In this document: positions 23,670 through 33,101 of the stretch, piece by piece | Position numbering within the stretch: the stretch's first letter is position 1 | Layout: every line of letters starts with the position of its first letter | Source of the DNA: Rhizobium sp. EC-SD404 | GTDB taxonomy: Bacteria > Pseudomonadota > Alphaproteobacteria > Rhizobiales > Rhizobiaceae | Assembly: GCF_902498825.1 (NCBI RefSeq) | Contig: NZ_LR701458.1 | Coordinates: 1 to 64,000, forward strand | Length of the DNA stretch: 64,000 nucleotides | Direction of reading: 5' to 3' | The notes under the pieces: generated by a model | The model's input: the letters and a program-made list of their open reading frames with translations, nothing else | Told to the model about the DNA's origin: nothing | Database searches by the model: none | Program-made: the position numbers and the translations under genes

Positions 23670-26600
23670 TCAGTTGAGCCCGATGAAGTCGTCCTCCGTC
23701 AGGTTGATCCGACCCTTGAGGCCGAACTGGAACTCGGCCGCGTTGTCGGCATCGACATTGCCGCGCACGATCGTGAATTCACCGTCTTCGCGGGTGACAT
23801 GCTCGAAGGTGATCTGGCCGGCGGCGGTAAAGGTCGTGCCGCTTGCCATCGAGAAGCTCTGCTTGCCGCTCGCCGACACATTCGCGTCGATCGCCGAGAT
23901 ATCGATCCGGTCGCCCGGCGCGAAGTTCATGATCGTGTCGCCGTTGGCGCTCGTGGCCGACAGGAAGCGGAACGTGTCGCTTCCATCCCCGCCATCGAGC
24001 ACGTTGATCGCGTCGCTTGCGGTGATGGTGTCATTGCCGCCACCGCCGATCGCGTTCTCGATCGAGTAAATGACGTCGCGGATACCCGCCGCCGTGGTCA
24101 CGCTGCCCCGCTCGTTGAGGCCGTTGCCGAGATTGATCGTCAGGGCCTCGGTGAGAGCGGCGTAGTCGATCGTGTCGATGCCTTCGCCGCCCCAATAGGT
24201 GTCGGCTTCGTCGCCGACAGAGGCAAGGAACAGATCGTCGCCAGCGCCGCCGAAGAGCTTGTCGCTGCCTTCGGCACCGGTGAGGATGTCGTCGCCATCC
24301 TCGCCATAGACCGTGTCATGGCCCCAGCCGGCATCGATCTGGTCGTTTCCGGACCCGCCGAAGACTTCATCCTGGTTGCCATGGGCATGGATGATGTCGT
24401 TGCCATCGCCACCGAAGATCGCGTCCTCGCCATCGCCGGCACTGATCTTGTCGTTGCCGCCAAGACCGATGATCGTGTCCGCCACTGCCCGGCCGACAAG
24501 GATATCCTCGCCTTCGGTCCCGATGATCTCGCCGGGATTGGTCCCGCCGATCACGACAACAGGCGGCACGCTTGGCGTGGGCGGAGGAGGCGTGACAGTG
24601 CCAGACCCGCTGCCATTACCCGCATCCGATCCAGAACCTGAGCCGGAGCCCGCGCCAGACCCAGCGTCGACATCGTCGTCGTCGTCGCTGTCATCGCCAT
24701 CGCCATCATGATGATCATCATCGTCGTGGTCATCGTCGTCCTGACCATGATCGTCGTCACCTTCGTCGTCTTCCTCCTCGTGTGGAGGGAGGCCGCCGAA
24801 GCCTGGCATGCCGTTCGGTGCGACGAAGCTGATCGTTCGGCCATCGGCCCCGGTGAGCGTGGTCGCGCCGTCATCGTCCGTCTCGACGGCGTAGTCGGCA
24901 ATCGTGGTCCCTGCCGGCAGTTGGATCACGTCCTGCGGCCGCAAGGCACCGACGATGGTGTCATTGCCGCCGTTGGAGCGGAACACGATGCGGTGGGCGG
25001 ATGTCAGGTTCGAAATATCCACCGTGTCGTCGCCGGTTCCGCCATCGATGGTGATGGTGGAGAAGTTCAGGCTGGTCGGGTCGAAGTTGCCGAACACCTG
25101 AACCGTGTCGCCGTTCGAAACACCGGCATCCAAGCCTCCGCCATTGTTCGCTGTGACATTGAGCGTGTTGATCACCAACTCCTCGATATTGTCGAGTTCG
25201 GCGATGATCGACGCGTTGTCGGTGCCATTGCGTGTAATCACGATCTCCGTGGTGATCGCGGCGGCGTTTCCTTGGATCGCAACCCACGCATCACGCGTAT
25301 AAATGCGGAAGCTTTCAGACGTCGTATCTCCCGAAACATGGAAGGTGTCGGCGTCGGCCCCGCCATCGACGAGATCACGGCCATCCCCCGCGCTCCAATA
25401 GGCGATGTCGTTCCCGGCCCCGCCATTGATCGTGTCGTTACCAAGGCCACCGATCAGCAGATCGTTGCCTGCCCCACCATTCAGGCTGTCGTTCCCGGCA
25501 AAGCCAAAGACAGCCTGTGAGCCTGCCGCTCCGGCAGCACCGTTCAGGTTCGCATTGTTGCCTGTCGTGCCGGCCACGACACTGTAGTTGACGCCGGCAA
25601 ACCGCAGCGTCTCGATGGCCGTCAGAGTATCGCTGCCCTCGGCCCCCGTTACATCCGTGACGATAATGTTGGTGCCGGAGTGAGCCAGTGCAAAGTTGCC
25701 GGCAGCACCGGCGAATACCGCCACATCGGTTCCGGCACCGCCATTGATCGTATCGTTGCCGGCACCACCATTGATGGTGTCGTTGCCACCGTTGCCATTG
25801 AGAATGTCGTTGCCGCCATTACCATTCAGGGTGTCAGCTCCGCCAAAGATAATTGGGCTGACCCCGTCGGCGATGTCATCACCCGCCGTGCCGTTGAAGG
25901 TATTGTTCACGAAGGGTATGCCGTTCCAATCGTCACCTACCACCTGCGTCGGGCCGGAGAACACCGTCTCGCTGTAGCCGTCACCGTCCGTGAAGCTGAC
26001 GCCGACGCGCAGAATGTTGCCGACTTGGCCGCCGATGCCGAGCAGGCCGTCATTGGGCGTGAAATTGCCAGCCGTCGCCCCACCGATGTTGGTCCAGCTT
26101 TGCCCGCCGTTGGAAGATTGCTGCCACTGATAGCTGAACGTGCCGAGGCCGTTGCCATCCTGGATGCCAGTGGTGTTGACCGTCAGCTGCACGCCCTCGG
26201 TCGGCGAAACCAGCCCGTTGGTCGGCGTCGGATCGATGATGATCGGCGCCCCCGTGGCAAGGCTGTTCGGCGGAGGCGCAATCACGCTCATGGCGACCTC
26301 GCCATCGGCGAAGCGCACCCGCTCGATGTTGAACAGCCGATCGGTGCCTTCTGCCTCCAGCGCCCGCCCTGTGGTGGGATCGACCACCGCATCGCTGACG
26401 GTCGTGTGCTCGATGGTCACGCTGCCATCGGCATTGCGTGTCGCCGTGTAGTTAGCCCGAATATCCCAGTAGACCGCGACGTCAACGTCCGTGGCGCTGC
26501 CGCCATCGACAATTTCACGCACGATCTGCAGCGTGCCCGGATTGACCTCGCGGCTGAACATGAGCTGATCGAGGGTCTTCCCGGCAAAAGCTGGCGATGC

Positions 26601-28553
26601 GTCCGTGGTCGGAGCACCATCGACGTACTGAGACGCCAGGTACACCTTTTCGCCAAGGCCATCGGTCGTGTAATCCACCCCATTCTGAGTGAAGGCGATC
26701 CGAACGTTGAGCCACTGGTCGCCATCGATGATGTCGTTGCCGCCCATGCCACGGATCACATCGGAACCGGCGCCGCCAAGCAGGATGTCTCCCGCTTCCG
26801 TCGTATCCATCACGATCGTTTCTGTCTTGCCCGCCACCGTGACCGTTTGGCGTACGAGATGCGCGGTAAGTTCCTCAAGTCCATCAACCAGATTGAGGTT
26901 CTTGGCGAGCAGCGCGTTCGAATAACTGTCGAGCGGTGCTGTCGGGTCGACCTGCGTGCCGTTGCCGTTGGCGTCATAGGCACCGATGACAACGTCACGC
27001 CCCGTAAGCGTGTCGTTACCATCCCAGCCGGACAGACCTTCCACCAGATCGAAGCGATCGCGCAGGATGTTGTTCTGCTGGTTCGTGAAGATGGAGACGT
27101 TCATGTCGCTGTTGGCGGCGGTGGGGTTGTCACGATCGTCGGGATCACCCTTGTGGATTGCCCAGTCGAAGCCGGCCATGCCGTTGTTGCGCTGAATGCC
27201 GAGGCCCTGGAACATGATGTCGTCGCCGGACTCGGCATCGTAGTCGTTGTCGTTGCCACGGCCGTTGAGGACGTCATGGCCGATGATCGTGGAGTTGAAG
27301 AACAGTTCTGAATTTTCGCCGGCGAGCGTATCGAAGCTGTCGCCCCCCTCGAGCCAGTCGTCACCTTCGTTGCCAAGCAGGAAGCCGAAGCCGTCCCCCC
27401 CGCGTATGAAGTCGTTGCCGAGCCCGCCGGAAATGTGTTTGTCTTCGCCACCCCCGAAGATGAAGTCCTGACCTTCGCCGCCGAAGACGAGGTCGATGCC
27501 CATGCCGGGATTGATGACGTCGTTGCCTTCGTCGCCATGAATGACGTCGAATTCGCCGATATCTGAACCGCGATCGGTGATGATGTCATCGCCGGCACCG
27601 CCGAAGATGTGGTCGACGCCGAAGCCGCCTTCGAGCGTATCGTCGCCGCCTTCGCCCCAAAGCGTATCGTCGCCCGAGCCGCCGGTGATCTTGTCGGCAC
27701 CGTCCGTGCCGCCGATCACGACATGCTGGTCGCCGAGGAATGTGATCGAACCAGGCCCACGCTGTACGAGCGAGTTTCCGTTAGCCAGCATTCCACCAAG
27801 GACCGGATCGTCCGATTCCGGATCGGCGGAGCCGAGACCGTCGTTCCATTGCTGCGACAGGTTCATTTCGAGGATGAAGTCCGCAGTCTGGAAGGATGCA
27901 CCATTGACGTGAAGACCGCTGTGCTCGGTATCGGTGTTGCGGCGAAGCAGCTCCGCGAAGGAGTCCGCTTCCAGTTCGTTGAGCAGGTTCAAGCCTTGGA
28001 CACGGCTGAGGTAGTAGAAGCGATCGCCGTCCTGAAGGCGCTCCATCTGGTTTTCGAAGACGAGTGTGAAGGTGGAGCCGAGCATGCCGCCGAACGCCAT
28101 CTTGGCTTCGGCAAGGCCGCCGATCCAGAAGTCGACGTCGTTCAGGCCGCCGAGCTTGCCGCCGGCGTAGTCCCCGGTTGCATTCAGGAAGTCGAGCCGA
28201 TCGGCGGGTGCTCCATCGCCGCCCAGCACCAGCTTCATGGCCGCATCGCGCTTGGCTTCGACGGTCGTCGCACTGGTGATGGTGCTGTGGGTGCCATAGG
28301 CGGCGATGAAATTGACGACCGAGAGTGGGTTCTTGATGTTGTGGGCGAAATCCGTCCAGCTCTCATAAGGCTTGAGATAGGTGTCGTTGGTCTGGGCGTA
28401 GAACTGGGAACGGGCCTCGTTCAGCGAAGGGATCCCAGTTTCACGGGCACGCGCCATGTTGAGGGCCGCAAGGTCGAGCGGCAGGCCGACGAGGTTGTTG
28501 CGCAACGCATCGGTCATGAACTCGTCGATTTCGTTGCCGCGCTGGCGGCCCAT
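23670..28553 (-). CDS. C-terminal part of a frameshifted haem peroxidase with RTX calcium-binding repeats
   Basis: 1627-codon frame that continues the peroxidase of 28514-31339 after a frameshift. It begins within the peroxidase domain (MGRQRGNEIDEFMTDALRNN, up to about residue 230). Many GGxGxDxLxGG nonapeptide RTX repeats follow (about 260-420), then a peroxidase-associated region with further repeats. An Ig-like module (FSYQWQQSSNGGQSW) lies near residue 825, with more RTX repeats to about 1040. A striking Asp/His-rich linker with Gly-Ser and Pro stretches follows, then a final RTX block and a C-terminal domain ending EDDFIGLN. Such proteins are exported by type I secretion and fold on calcium outside the cell. 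No type I secretion genes are in the window. Confidence 0.88.
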   Translation of the reverse strand: MGRQRGNEIDEFMTDALRNNLVGLPLDLAALNMARARETGIPSLNEARSQFYAQTNDTYLKPYESWTDFAHNIKNPLSVVNFIAAYGTHSTITSATTVEAKRDAAMKLVLGGDGAPADRLDFLNATGDYAGGKLGGLNDVDFWIGGLAEAKMAFGGMLGSTFTLVFENQMERLQDGDRFYYLSRVQGLNLLNELEADSFAELLRRNTDTEHSGLHVNGASFQTADFILEMNLSQQWNDGLGSADPESDDPVLGGMLANGNSLVQRGPGSITFLGDQHVVIGGTDGADKITGGSGDDTLWGEGGDDTLEGGFGVDHIFGGAGDDIITDRGSDIGEFDVIHGDEGNDVINPGMGIDLVFGGEGQDFIFGGGEDKHISGGLGNDFIRGGDGFGFLLGNEGDDWLEGGDSFDTLAGENSELFFNSTIIGHDVLNGRGNDNDYDAESGDDIMFQGLGIQRNNGMAGFDWAIHKGDPDDRDNPTAANSDMNVSIFTNQQNNILRDRFDLVEGLSGWDGNDTLTGRDVVIGAYDANGNGTQVDPTAPLDSYSNALLAKNLNLVDGLEELTAHLVRQTVTVAGKTETIVMDTTEAGDILLGGAGSDVIRGMGGNDIIDGDQWLNVRIAFTQNGVDYTTDGLGEKVYLASQYVDGAPTTDASPAFAGKTLDQLMFSREVNPGTLQIVREIVDGGSATDVDVAVYWDIRANYTATRNADGSVTIEHTTVSDAVVDPTTGRALEAEGTDRLFNIERVRFADGEVAMSVIAPPPNSLATGAPIIIDPTPTNGLVSPTEGVQLTVNTTGIQDGNGLGTFSYQWQQSSNGGQSWTNIGGATAGNFTPNDGLLGIGGQVGNILRVGVSFTDGDGYSETVFSGPTQVVGDDWNGIPFVNNTFNGTAGDDIADGVSPIIFGGADTLNGNGGNDILNGNGGNDTINGGAGNDTINGGAGTDVAVFAGAAGNFALAHSGTNIIVTDVTGAEGSDTLTAIETLRFAGVNYSVVAGTTGNNANLNGAAGAAGSQAVFGFAGNDSLNGGAGNDLLIGGLGNDTINGGAGNDIAYWSAGDGRDLVDGGADADTFHVSGDTTSESFRIYTRDAWVAIQGNAAAITTEIVITRNGTDNASIIAELDNIEELVINTLNVTANNGGGLDAGVSNGDTVQVFGNFDPTSLNFSTITIDGGTGDDTVDISNLTSAHRIVFRSNGGNDTIVGALRPQDVIQLPAGTTIADYAVETDDDGATTLTGADGRTISFVAPNGMPGFGGLPPHEEEDDEGDDDHGQDDDDHDDDDHHDGDGDDSDDDDDVDAGSGAGSGSGSGSDAGNGSGSGTVTPPPPTPSVPPVVVIGGTNPGEIIGTEGEDILVGRAVADTIIGLGGNDKISAGDGEDAIFGGDGNDIIHAHGNQDEVFGGSGNDQIDAGWGHDTVYGEDGDDILTGAEGSDKLFGGAGDDLFLASVGDEADTYWGGEGIDTIDYAALTEALTINLGNGLNERGSVTTAAGIRDVIYSIENAIGGGGNDTITASDAINVLDGGDGSDTFRFLSATSANGDTIMNFAPGDRIDISAIDANVSASGKQSFSMASGTTFTAAGQITFEHVTREDGEFTIVRGNVDADNAAEFQFGLKGRINLTEDDFIGLN

Positions 28554-31339
28554 GCCGCGCAGGATCGCGCCGGCCGCTTCTTCGGCATTCGTGCCGTAGC
28601 TTCGAAGAGAACCGGGTTGAGAAACGCTTCGATAAGGCCTGGATCGTCGCGGTTGGCAGCGTCGCCGCCGATGCCGAACACATCGACCTTTTCGTTCAAC
28701 ATCGAGTGGCCGAAGCGATAGACGACCTGCGCGAATTCCTGGCTGATCGCAGGATCGATGTCGATCGAGTTGGAGAAGAGGAATGCATCGACCTGCGGAG
28801 CGACCGCACGGGCGAACTCTTCGAAGACGAGATGCTGGTAGACCATTTCGGTCGAGAAGCGTGATGCCTGGAACAGCCGCTCACCATCCCACACGAGATC
28901 GGCGCCGGCTGTCGGCAGTGCCGTCAGCTTGTGGCCGTCGAGCAGCCATTCATTGATGAAGGCGAGATCGTTCGAAGCAAGAACCGTCGCCTTGATCTCG
29001 TCCACTTGGCGGTTGTGTTCGCCATGGAACACGGTGTGGATCGAGGTGAGGGCGATGTTCTCGTTGCCGCGCCCGTCGCCGACGATGAAGTGTCGATCGA
29101 GAAGCTCGTTGTCGTAGGCCACTTTGTTGAACCGACCATCGACGCCGATCGCGTTGCCGGTATCCGTGTCGGTATCCGGCTGTACAACGATGTTCGGTGT
29201 CGACGGGCTGCCATCATGATCGTAGGTCGTCCCAGGCGCCGCATTATGCGCGATGTCGTTCAGGAATGCCCGGCCCGCAGAAGCGAAGGAGAAGGCGACG
29301 CTCGCGCCAGCTGGCACAGTGATGCCTGCGGCTGCAAGATCGGCAAGGGTGAGTTCGGAGGGATGCAGGCCACCGGCATGACCTTCCTTGACGAAGGCGG
29401 TGCGGCCAACGACCGCGCCGTTGACGGTGAAGGTCACGCCAATAGTTGCCATTGCGAAGCCGTTCGGGCCGCGCATGAACTCGCCATAGAGATCGGTCGC
29501 TAGGAGTGGCACGCTGTTGACGTCAGCATCCTTCAACTCGATGCCGAGCATGGTCTGTGCCTGTGCCTTGACGTCGGCCCAGGTGGGCGGGCCGCCGGCT
29601 TCGCCTTCCAGCATGTCACCGGTTGAAACGGCTCTGCCGTTCACCGATGCGTATTCCCTGAGGAACGTCTGGTGCGAGGCATTGGAGGTGTAGACCTGGT
29701 TCAGGTCGATCCACGGCGTCGTCTCATTGGCGTTTTCGCGGATGTCGTCGGCCGTGCCGAGCCTGCCATCGGGGCCAGGCTGGTTGGTCGCACGCGTCAG
29801 CACCATGAAATTGGTCGGACCCTGGCCGTAGAGCGGGTCGTCCGGATGGAGCGGGATCAGAACCTGGCCGCTTCCGCCCTTGGTCGTCAGGTCGAGACCG
29901 TGATCGAAGAACTGGCCGAAGATCGTGAAGAAGCCGTTATAGGGCGCCGTGTCGCCAAGGTCGGCCGAGACGTTCGGGATGAGTACATTGATGCCATCCA
30001 TCTGGACGCCATGCGACGTGACGAGGTCGATAACGGCCTGGTCTGCCGCATCCGCGGCAGCCTGGGCGGCGGTGGTCGCTGCCGTGCCGGTCGGGATGGC
30101 CGCGAGGTCGGCCACAGCCTCGGTGAGGGCGGCTTCAGCGGCGGTCAGCGCAGTCGTTGCGGTAGCCAGAGCGGCAGTGGCCTGGGCAAGCGCCAGTTCG
30201 GCGGAAGAGACGGTCGCCTGGGCACCGCTTACTGCTGCGGCCAGCAAAGCTTGCGTCGCGATTGCGGCCTGCAGCGTCGACAAGGCGGTGGCATGGGTCG
30301 ACTGTGCCGCGACCAGCGTCTGGTCGGCGGACTGATCGGCATCGACAGCTTGCGCATAGGCAAGAGCCGCGTCGTCACGAGCTTCGTCCGCGGCTGCATA
30401 GGCGGCGGCGTTCGCGGTATTTGGTGCAAGCTGGAAAGCATCCAGCGCGGCCTGGGCAGATGCTTCCGCAATGGCCAATTCTGCGAAAGACACGTTCTTT
30501 GCGTCTTCGGTTACGATTGCGGCATCCTGCGCGGTGCTGAGCGCAGCCAGAGCTACCGCGGCGGCATCTTGCGCGACGGTCACTTCTCCGGCTTGTAGAT
30601 CGCGCGCAGCTATCGCGTCCTGCAGCACCTGCTGCGCTGCAGCCAGATTGGTCTCTGCCGTCGTCTCGGACGCCAGCGCCAGATCATATGCCGATTGGGC
30701 TGAGGCTTCATCGGCGGTCGCCGCGTTGACGATCGCCTGTGCCGCTGCGACCGCAGCGTCGGCGGTCTCATCAGCGGCAGCAACGGCATCATGCGCTGCC
30801 TCGGCGGCGGCGAGCAGGCTCTGCACCTGCTGGACGATCGCCAGTGCAGGCCCGCCGGTGATCCCTTCGACCGCCAGCGCCGCCATGAGTGCAGCGGGGT
30901 TCTTGAGCGTTTGATCAGCAACCAGGTTGGAAATCACGCGCGGCTGGGAATCGTATACGATGCCATTCGGCTGCGTATAGGATGTCGGCGCACCGGCCGG
31001 CGTGCCAGGCGCATGGAGACCAGCCGGTGACCCTTCGGCGGGACGGAAAACGGGATCGAGCAACCGGTCCATCATCTGGCCGGACGAGCCGAGCAGTTCG
31101 CCGCCCGGCGTGAAATTGTTGAAGCTGCCGTCGACCGTGCGCAAGCCGAAAGGCATCAAGCCGGCCTGCGCCTGGCCAACTACGCCGCCTGGTGTGCCGC
31201 CAGCGCCATTGACGAGCGCCGAGAGCTTGGCGGCAATATCCGCAGGCGTGTCGTTGGCATCGATAGCGGCGCTATGTGCTTCCGAGATCTTGATCTGTTT
31301 CAGGATGAATTCCAGATCGTGTTGAACCAGCTTGACCAT
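28514..31339 (-). CDS. N-terminal part of the animal-type haem peroxidase (frameshifted gene)
   Basis: 941-codon frame preceded by GAGGAGG. Residues 1-170 are a non-catalytic N-terminal region, and 173-440 an Ala-rich, probably coiled-coil insert. The peroxidase domain starts near 445 with the distal haem histidine His480 in FGQFFDHGLD. The proximal histidine is about residue 878 in VYRFGHSML. There is no Sec signal. After about residue 914 the frame reads unrelated residues (RMPKKRPARSC) to a stop. In the next frame the same bases read TNAEEAAGAILRG and run into the downstream frame. One missing base near 28592-28600 would restore a protein of about 2556 aa. This is either a genuine mutation or a sequence error. 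Confidence 0.88.
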   Translation of the reverse strand: MVKLVQHDLEFILKQIKISEAHSAAIDANDTPADIAAKLSALVNGAGGTPGGVVGQAQAGLMPFGLRTVDGSFNNFTPGGELLGSSGQMMDRLLDPVFRPAEGSPAGLHAPGTPAGAPTSYTQPNGIVYDSQPRVISNLVADQTLKNPAALMAALAVEGITGGPALAIVQQVQSLLAAAEAAHDAVAAADETADAAVAAAQAIVNAATADEASAQSAYDLALASETTAETNLAAAQQVLQDAIAARDLQAGEVTVAQDAAAVALAALSTAQDAAIVTEDAKNVSFAELAIAEASAQAALDAFQLAPNTANAAAYAAADEARDDAALAYAQAVDADQSADQTLVAAQSTHATALSTLQAAIATQALLAAAVSGAQATVSSAELALAQATAALATATTALTAAEAALTEAVADLAAIPTGTAATTAAQAAADAADQAVIDLVTSHGVQMDGINVLIPNVSADLGDTAPYNGFFTIFGQFFDHGLDLTTKGGSGQVLIPLHPDDPLYGQGPTNFMVLTRATNQPGPDGRLGTADDIRENANETTPWIDLNQVYTSNASHQTFLREYASVNGRAVSTGDMLEGEAGGPPTWADVKAQAQTMLGIELKDADVNSVPLLATDLYGEFMRGPNGFAMATIGVTFTVNGAVVGRTAFVKEGHAGGLHPSELTLADLAAAGITVPAGASVAFSFASAGRAFLNDIAHNAAPGTTYDHDGSPSTPNIVVQPDTDTDTGNAIGVDGRFNKVAYDNELLDRHFIVGDGRGNENIALTSIHTVFHGEHNRQVDEIKATVLASNDLAFINEWLLDGHKLTALPTAGADLVWDGERLFQASRFSTEMVYQHLVFEEFARAVAPQVDAFLFSNSIDIDPAISQEFAQVVYRFGHSMLNEKVDVFGIGGDAANRDDPGLIEAFLNPVLFEATARMPKKRPARSCAAWAASAATKSTSS

Positions 31340-31739
31340 CGTATCCTCCTCGCGAGCACAGAGCTCCGGTTGTTCGGGTCGAGAGGAGACAAAGCGGGGC
31401 CGTCGGCAGAATGGCGTCCATCCTGACCCGTCGGAGTTCCCTTAGAGTTGGCTTGCCCCGCCGCTCTCGGTTCTCGAAGTGAGGTGAGGATAGGCCGGGC
31501 GATCAATCCGCGTAACGCCTGATCGTCCGGCTGATCGGGTAGCGCTTCGTAGGAGTGCAACTCAGGCGTTTGTGCCGCGGCAGGCGTGACCGAGGCCATG
31601 GATGGACCATGGACCTAGTCTATGTTCGACCATGGACCGCTTGCGGAACCGGAGACTTCAGGGCTTTCTTCTCCTCGGATCATTGGTGGCGAGGCGAAAA
31701 GCGTCTTGCGACCATGGATTTTTGGCCTTGGGGTCGACC
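31340..31739. other. Divergent intergenic region, peroxidase / two-component system
   Basis: About 400 bases between the divergent peroxidase and histidine-kinase starts. It holds the peroxidase ribosome-binding site next to 31340 and the (C)GACCATGGA repeats near the kinase gene. No convincing protein-coding gene is seen; short open frames overlap the peroxidase start and lack family character. Confidence 0.5.
31605..31718. repeat. Repeated GACCATGGA motif upstream of the histidine kinase
   Basis: GACCATGGA occurs at 31605-31613 and 31628-31636, and the core ACCATGGA at 31711-31718. CGACCATG recurs at 31735-31742 over the kinase start. The first two are 23 bases apart, near two helical turns. 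The core CCATGG is itself palindromic. They could be binding sites for the adjacent response regulator. That is a guess from position. Confidence 0.4.
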
Positions 31740-33101
31740 ATGCTGGTACTGGATGCCGATATAGCAAGGCGCTTTGCGCTGTTTGGCGGCGCCGTCGTCA
31801 TTGCGACCACGGCGCTGGTCGGCTGGATGAGCACGACGCTGATCACCCGGAACGTCCTGGGCACGGCCGCGTCGTCGACTGCGCTCTTCGTCGACAGCAT
31901 CGTCACGCCGCACGTGCAGGATCTTGCCAACGCTTCGATCCTTCAAGAGACCGCAATCGAAGTCCTGGATCGCACCTTTCTCGATCCTGCGCTGCGCGAT
32001 CGTTTCCCCTTCATCGAGATCTGGAAGGCCGACGGCACGATCGCCTATTCGAACCACCGCGAAATGATCGGCAAAACTTACCCGCCGCCGCCCAGCCTTG
32101 CAGTGGCATTCGCAGGTGAAATCGCCTCCGACTTCACCGATCTGAGGGCGCAGGAACATACGGCGCGCCATTTCAACGAGGAATATCTGGAAATCTACAC
32201 ACCGATTCGCGATCTTGGCGGCGGAACGATCATCGCCGTAGCGGAAATTCACGAAAGCGCGGAAGCGGTGCGGCAGGAACTGGATTTTGCGACGCGGCGC
32301 AACTGGGCACTCGTCGTCACCCTGGCGTTCCTCGTCATGGCCGGGTTGTTGACCGTCGTGATGCGCGGCAACGCGATCATTCGTGCCCAGCAGCGCGGGC
32401 TTGTCGAGCGTATCGAGGAAACGGAGCGCGCCCTGGACGAAGTGCGCCGACTGAAGGATGCGGTGCAATCGGCAACGGCTCGCCTCGTCGAACGCGAAGA
32501 AAAGGCCTACAGGCGCATCGGCGCGGATCTGCATGACGGACCGGCCCAACTGATCAGCTATTCGACGTTGAAACTCGAGCAGATCAGACGCGCGAGGTCG
32601 ATCGCCGAGCGCTCGGCGATGATCGAAGACGTCGAGCGGGCACTTGTCGAAGCCGTTGGCGAAATCCGCAACATGTCGCAAGGCCTCGTCTTGCCGGACC
32701 TCGATCGGATGCCGGTGCCGAAATTGATCGACGCGGCTATCGGCGCCCATGAGGAGCGGACGGGAAGCACGGTCGACCGGTTCATCACCATCGACGATCC
32801 GGTGCTGTCGCGATCATTCAAGATCTGCGTCTATCGTTTCCTGCAGGAAGCGCTCTGGAACGTTCATCGCCACGCGCCTGGAACGGCAACCACGGCCTGT
32901 TGCGATATCGATGCCGAGACGGTGCGCGTCAGCGTGTCGAACCTGCCAGAAGAGAACAGCGCATCTTGGGACGGCCGCCCCGGTCTCGGTATTTCCGGTC
33001 TGAAGGAGCGCGTCGAAAGCCTGGGCGGAACCTTCACGATTGCCCATGACGGACATACGCCGACGAAACTCGAAATGACCTTGCTGAAAGAGAATGTCTA
33101 A
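31740..33101 (+). CDS. Sensor histidine kinase, NarX/DegS type (HisKA_3)
   Basis: Membrane sensor of 453 aa from the ATG at 31740. TM1 is at about 13-35 and TM2 at about 188-208, with a periplasmic sensor region of about 150 residues between them. A coiled coil lies at 215-255. The HisKA_3 dimerisation motif RIGADLHDGPAQL has the phosphoacceptor His265. A HATPase domain follows, with GLGISGLKERVESLGG near the end. Longer in-frame starts back to 31602 exist but would run through the motif repeats upstream. Its stop overlaps the response-regulator start by one base (TAATG). The divergent secreted peroxidase is a plausible target. Confidence 0.9.
   Translation: MLVLDADIARRFALFGGAVVIATTALVGWMSTTLITRNVLGTAASSTALFVDSIVTPHVQDLANASILQETAIEVLDRTFLDPALRDRFPFIEIWKADGTIAYSNHREMIGKTYPPPPSLAVAFAGEIASDFTDLRAQEHTARHFNEEYLEIYTPIRDLGGGTIIAVAEIHESAEAVRQELDFATRRNWALVVTLAFLVMAGLLTVVMRGNAIIRAQQRGLVERIEETERALDEVRRLKDAVQSATARLVEREEKAYRRIGADLHDGPAQLISYSTLKLEQIRRARSIAERSAMIEDVERALVEAVGEIRNMSQGLVLPDLDRMPVPKLIDAAIGAHEERTGSTVDRFITIDDPVLSRSFKICVYRFLQEALWNVHRHAPGTATTACCDIDAETVRVSVSNLPEENSASWDGRPGLGISGLKERVESLGGTFTIAHDGHTPTKLEMTLLKENV

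Noticed and set aside
25680..27311. 543-codon plus-strand open frame inside the RTX gene
   Set aside because: Mirrors the repetitive RTX codons on the other strand; product is repetitive Val/Ala/Arg sequence without family features.
28514..28600. Programmed ribosomal frameshift in the peroxidase gene
   Set aside because: No slippery heptamer or downstream pseudoknot is evident at the joint; a one-base mutation or sequence error is simpler.
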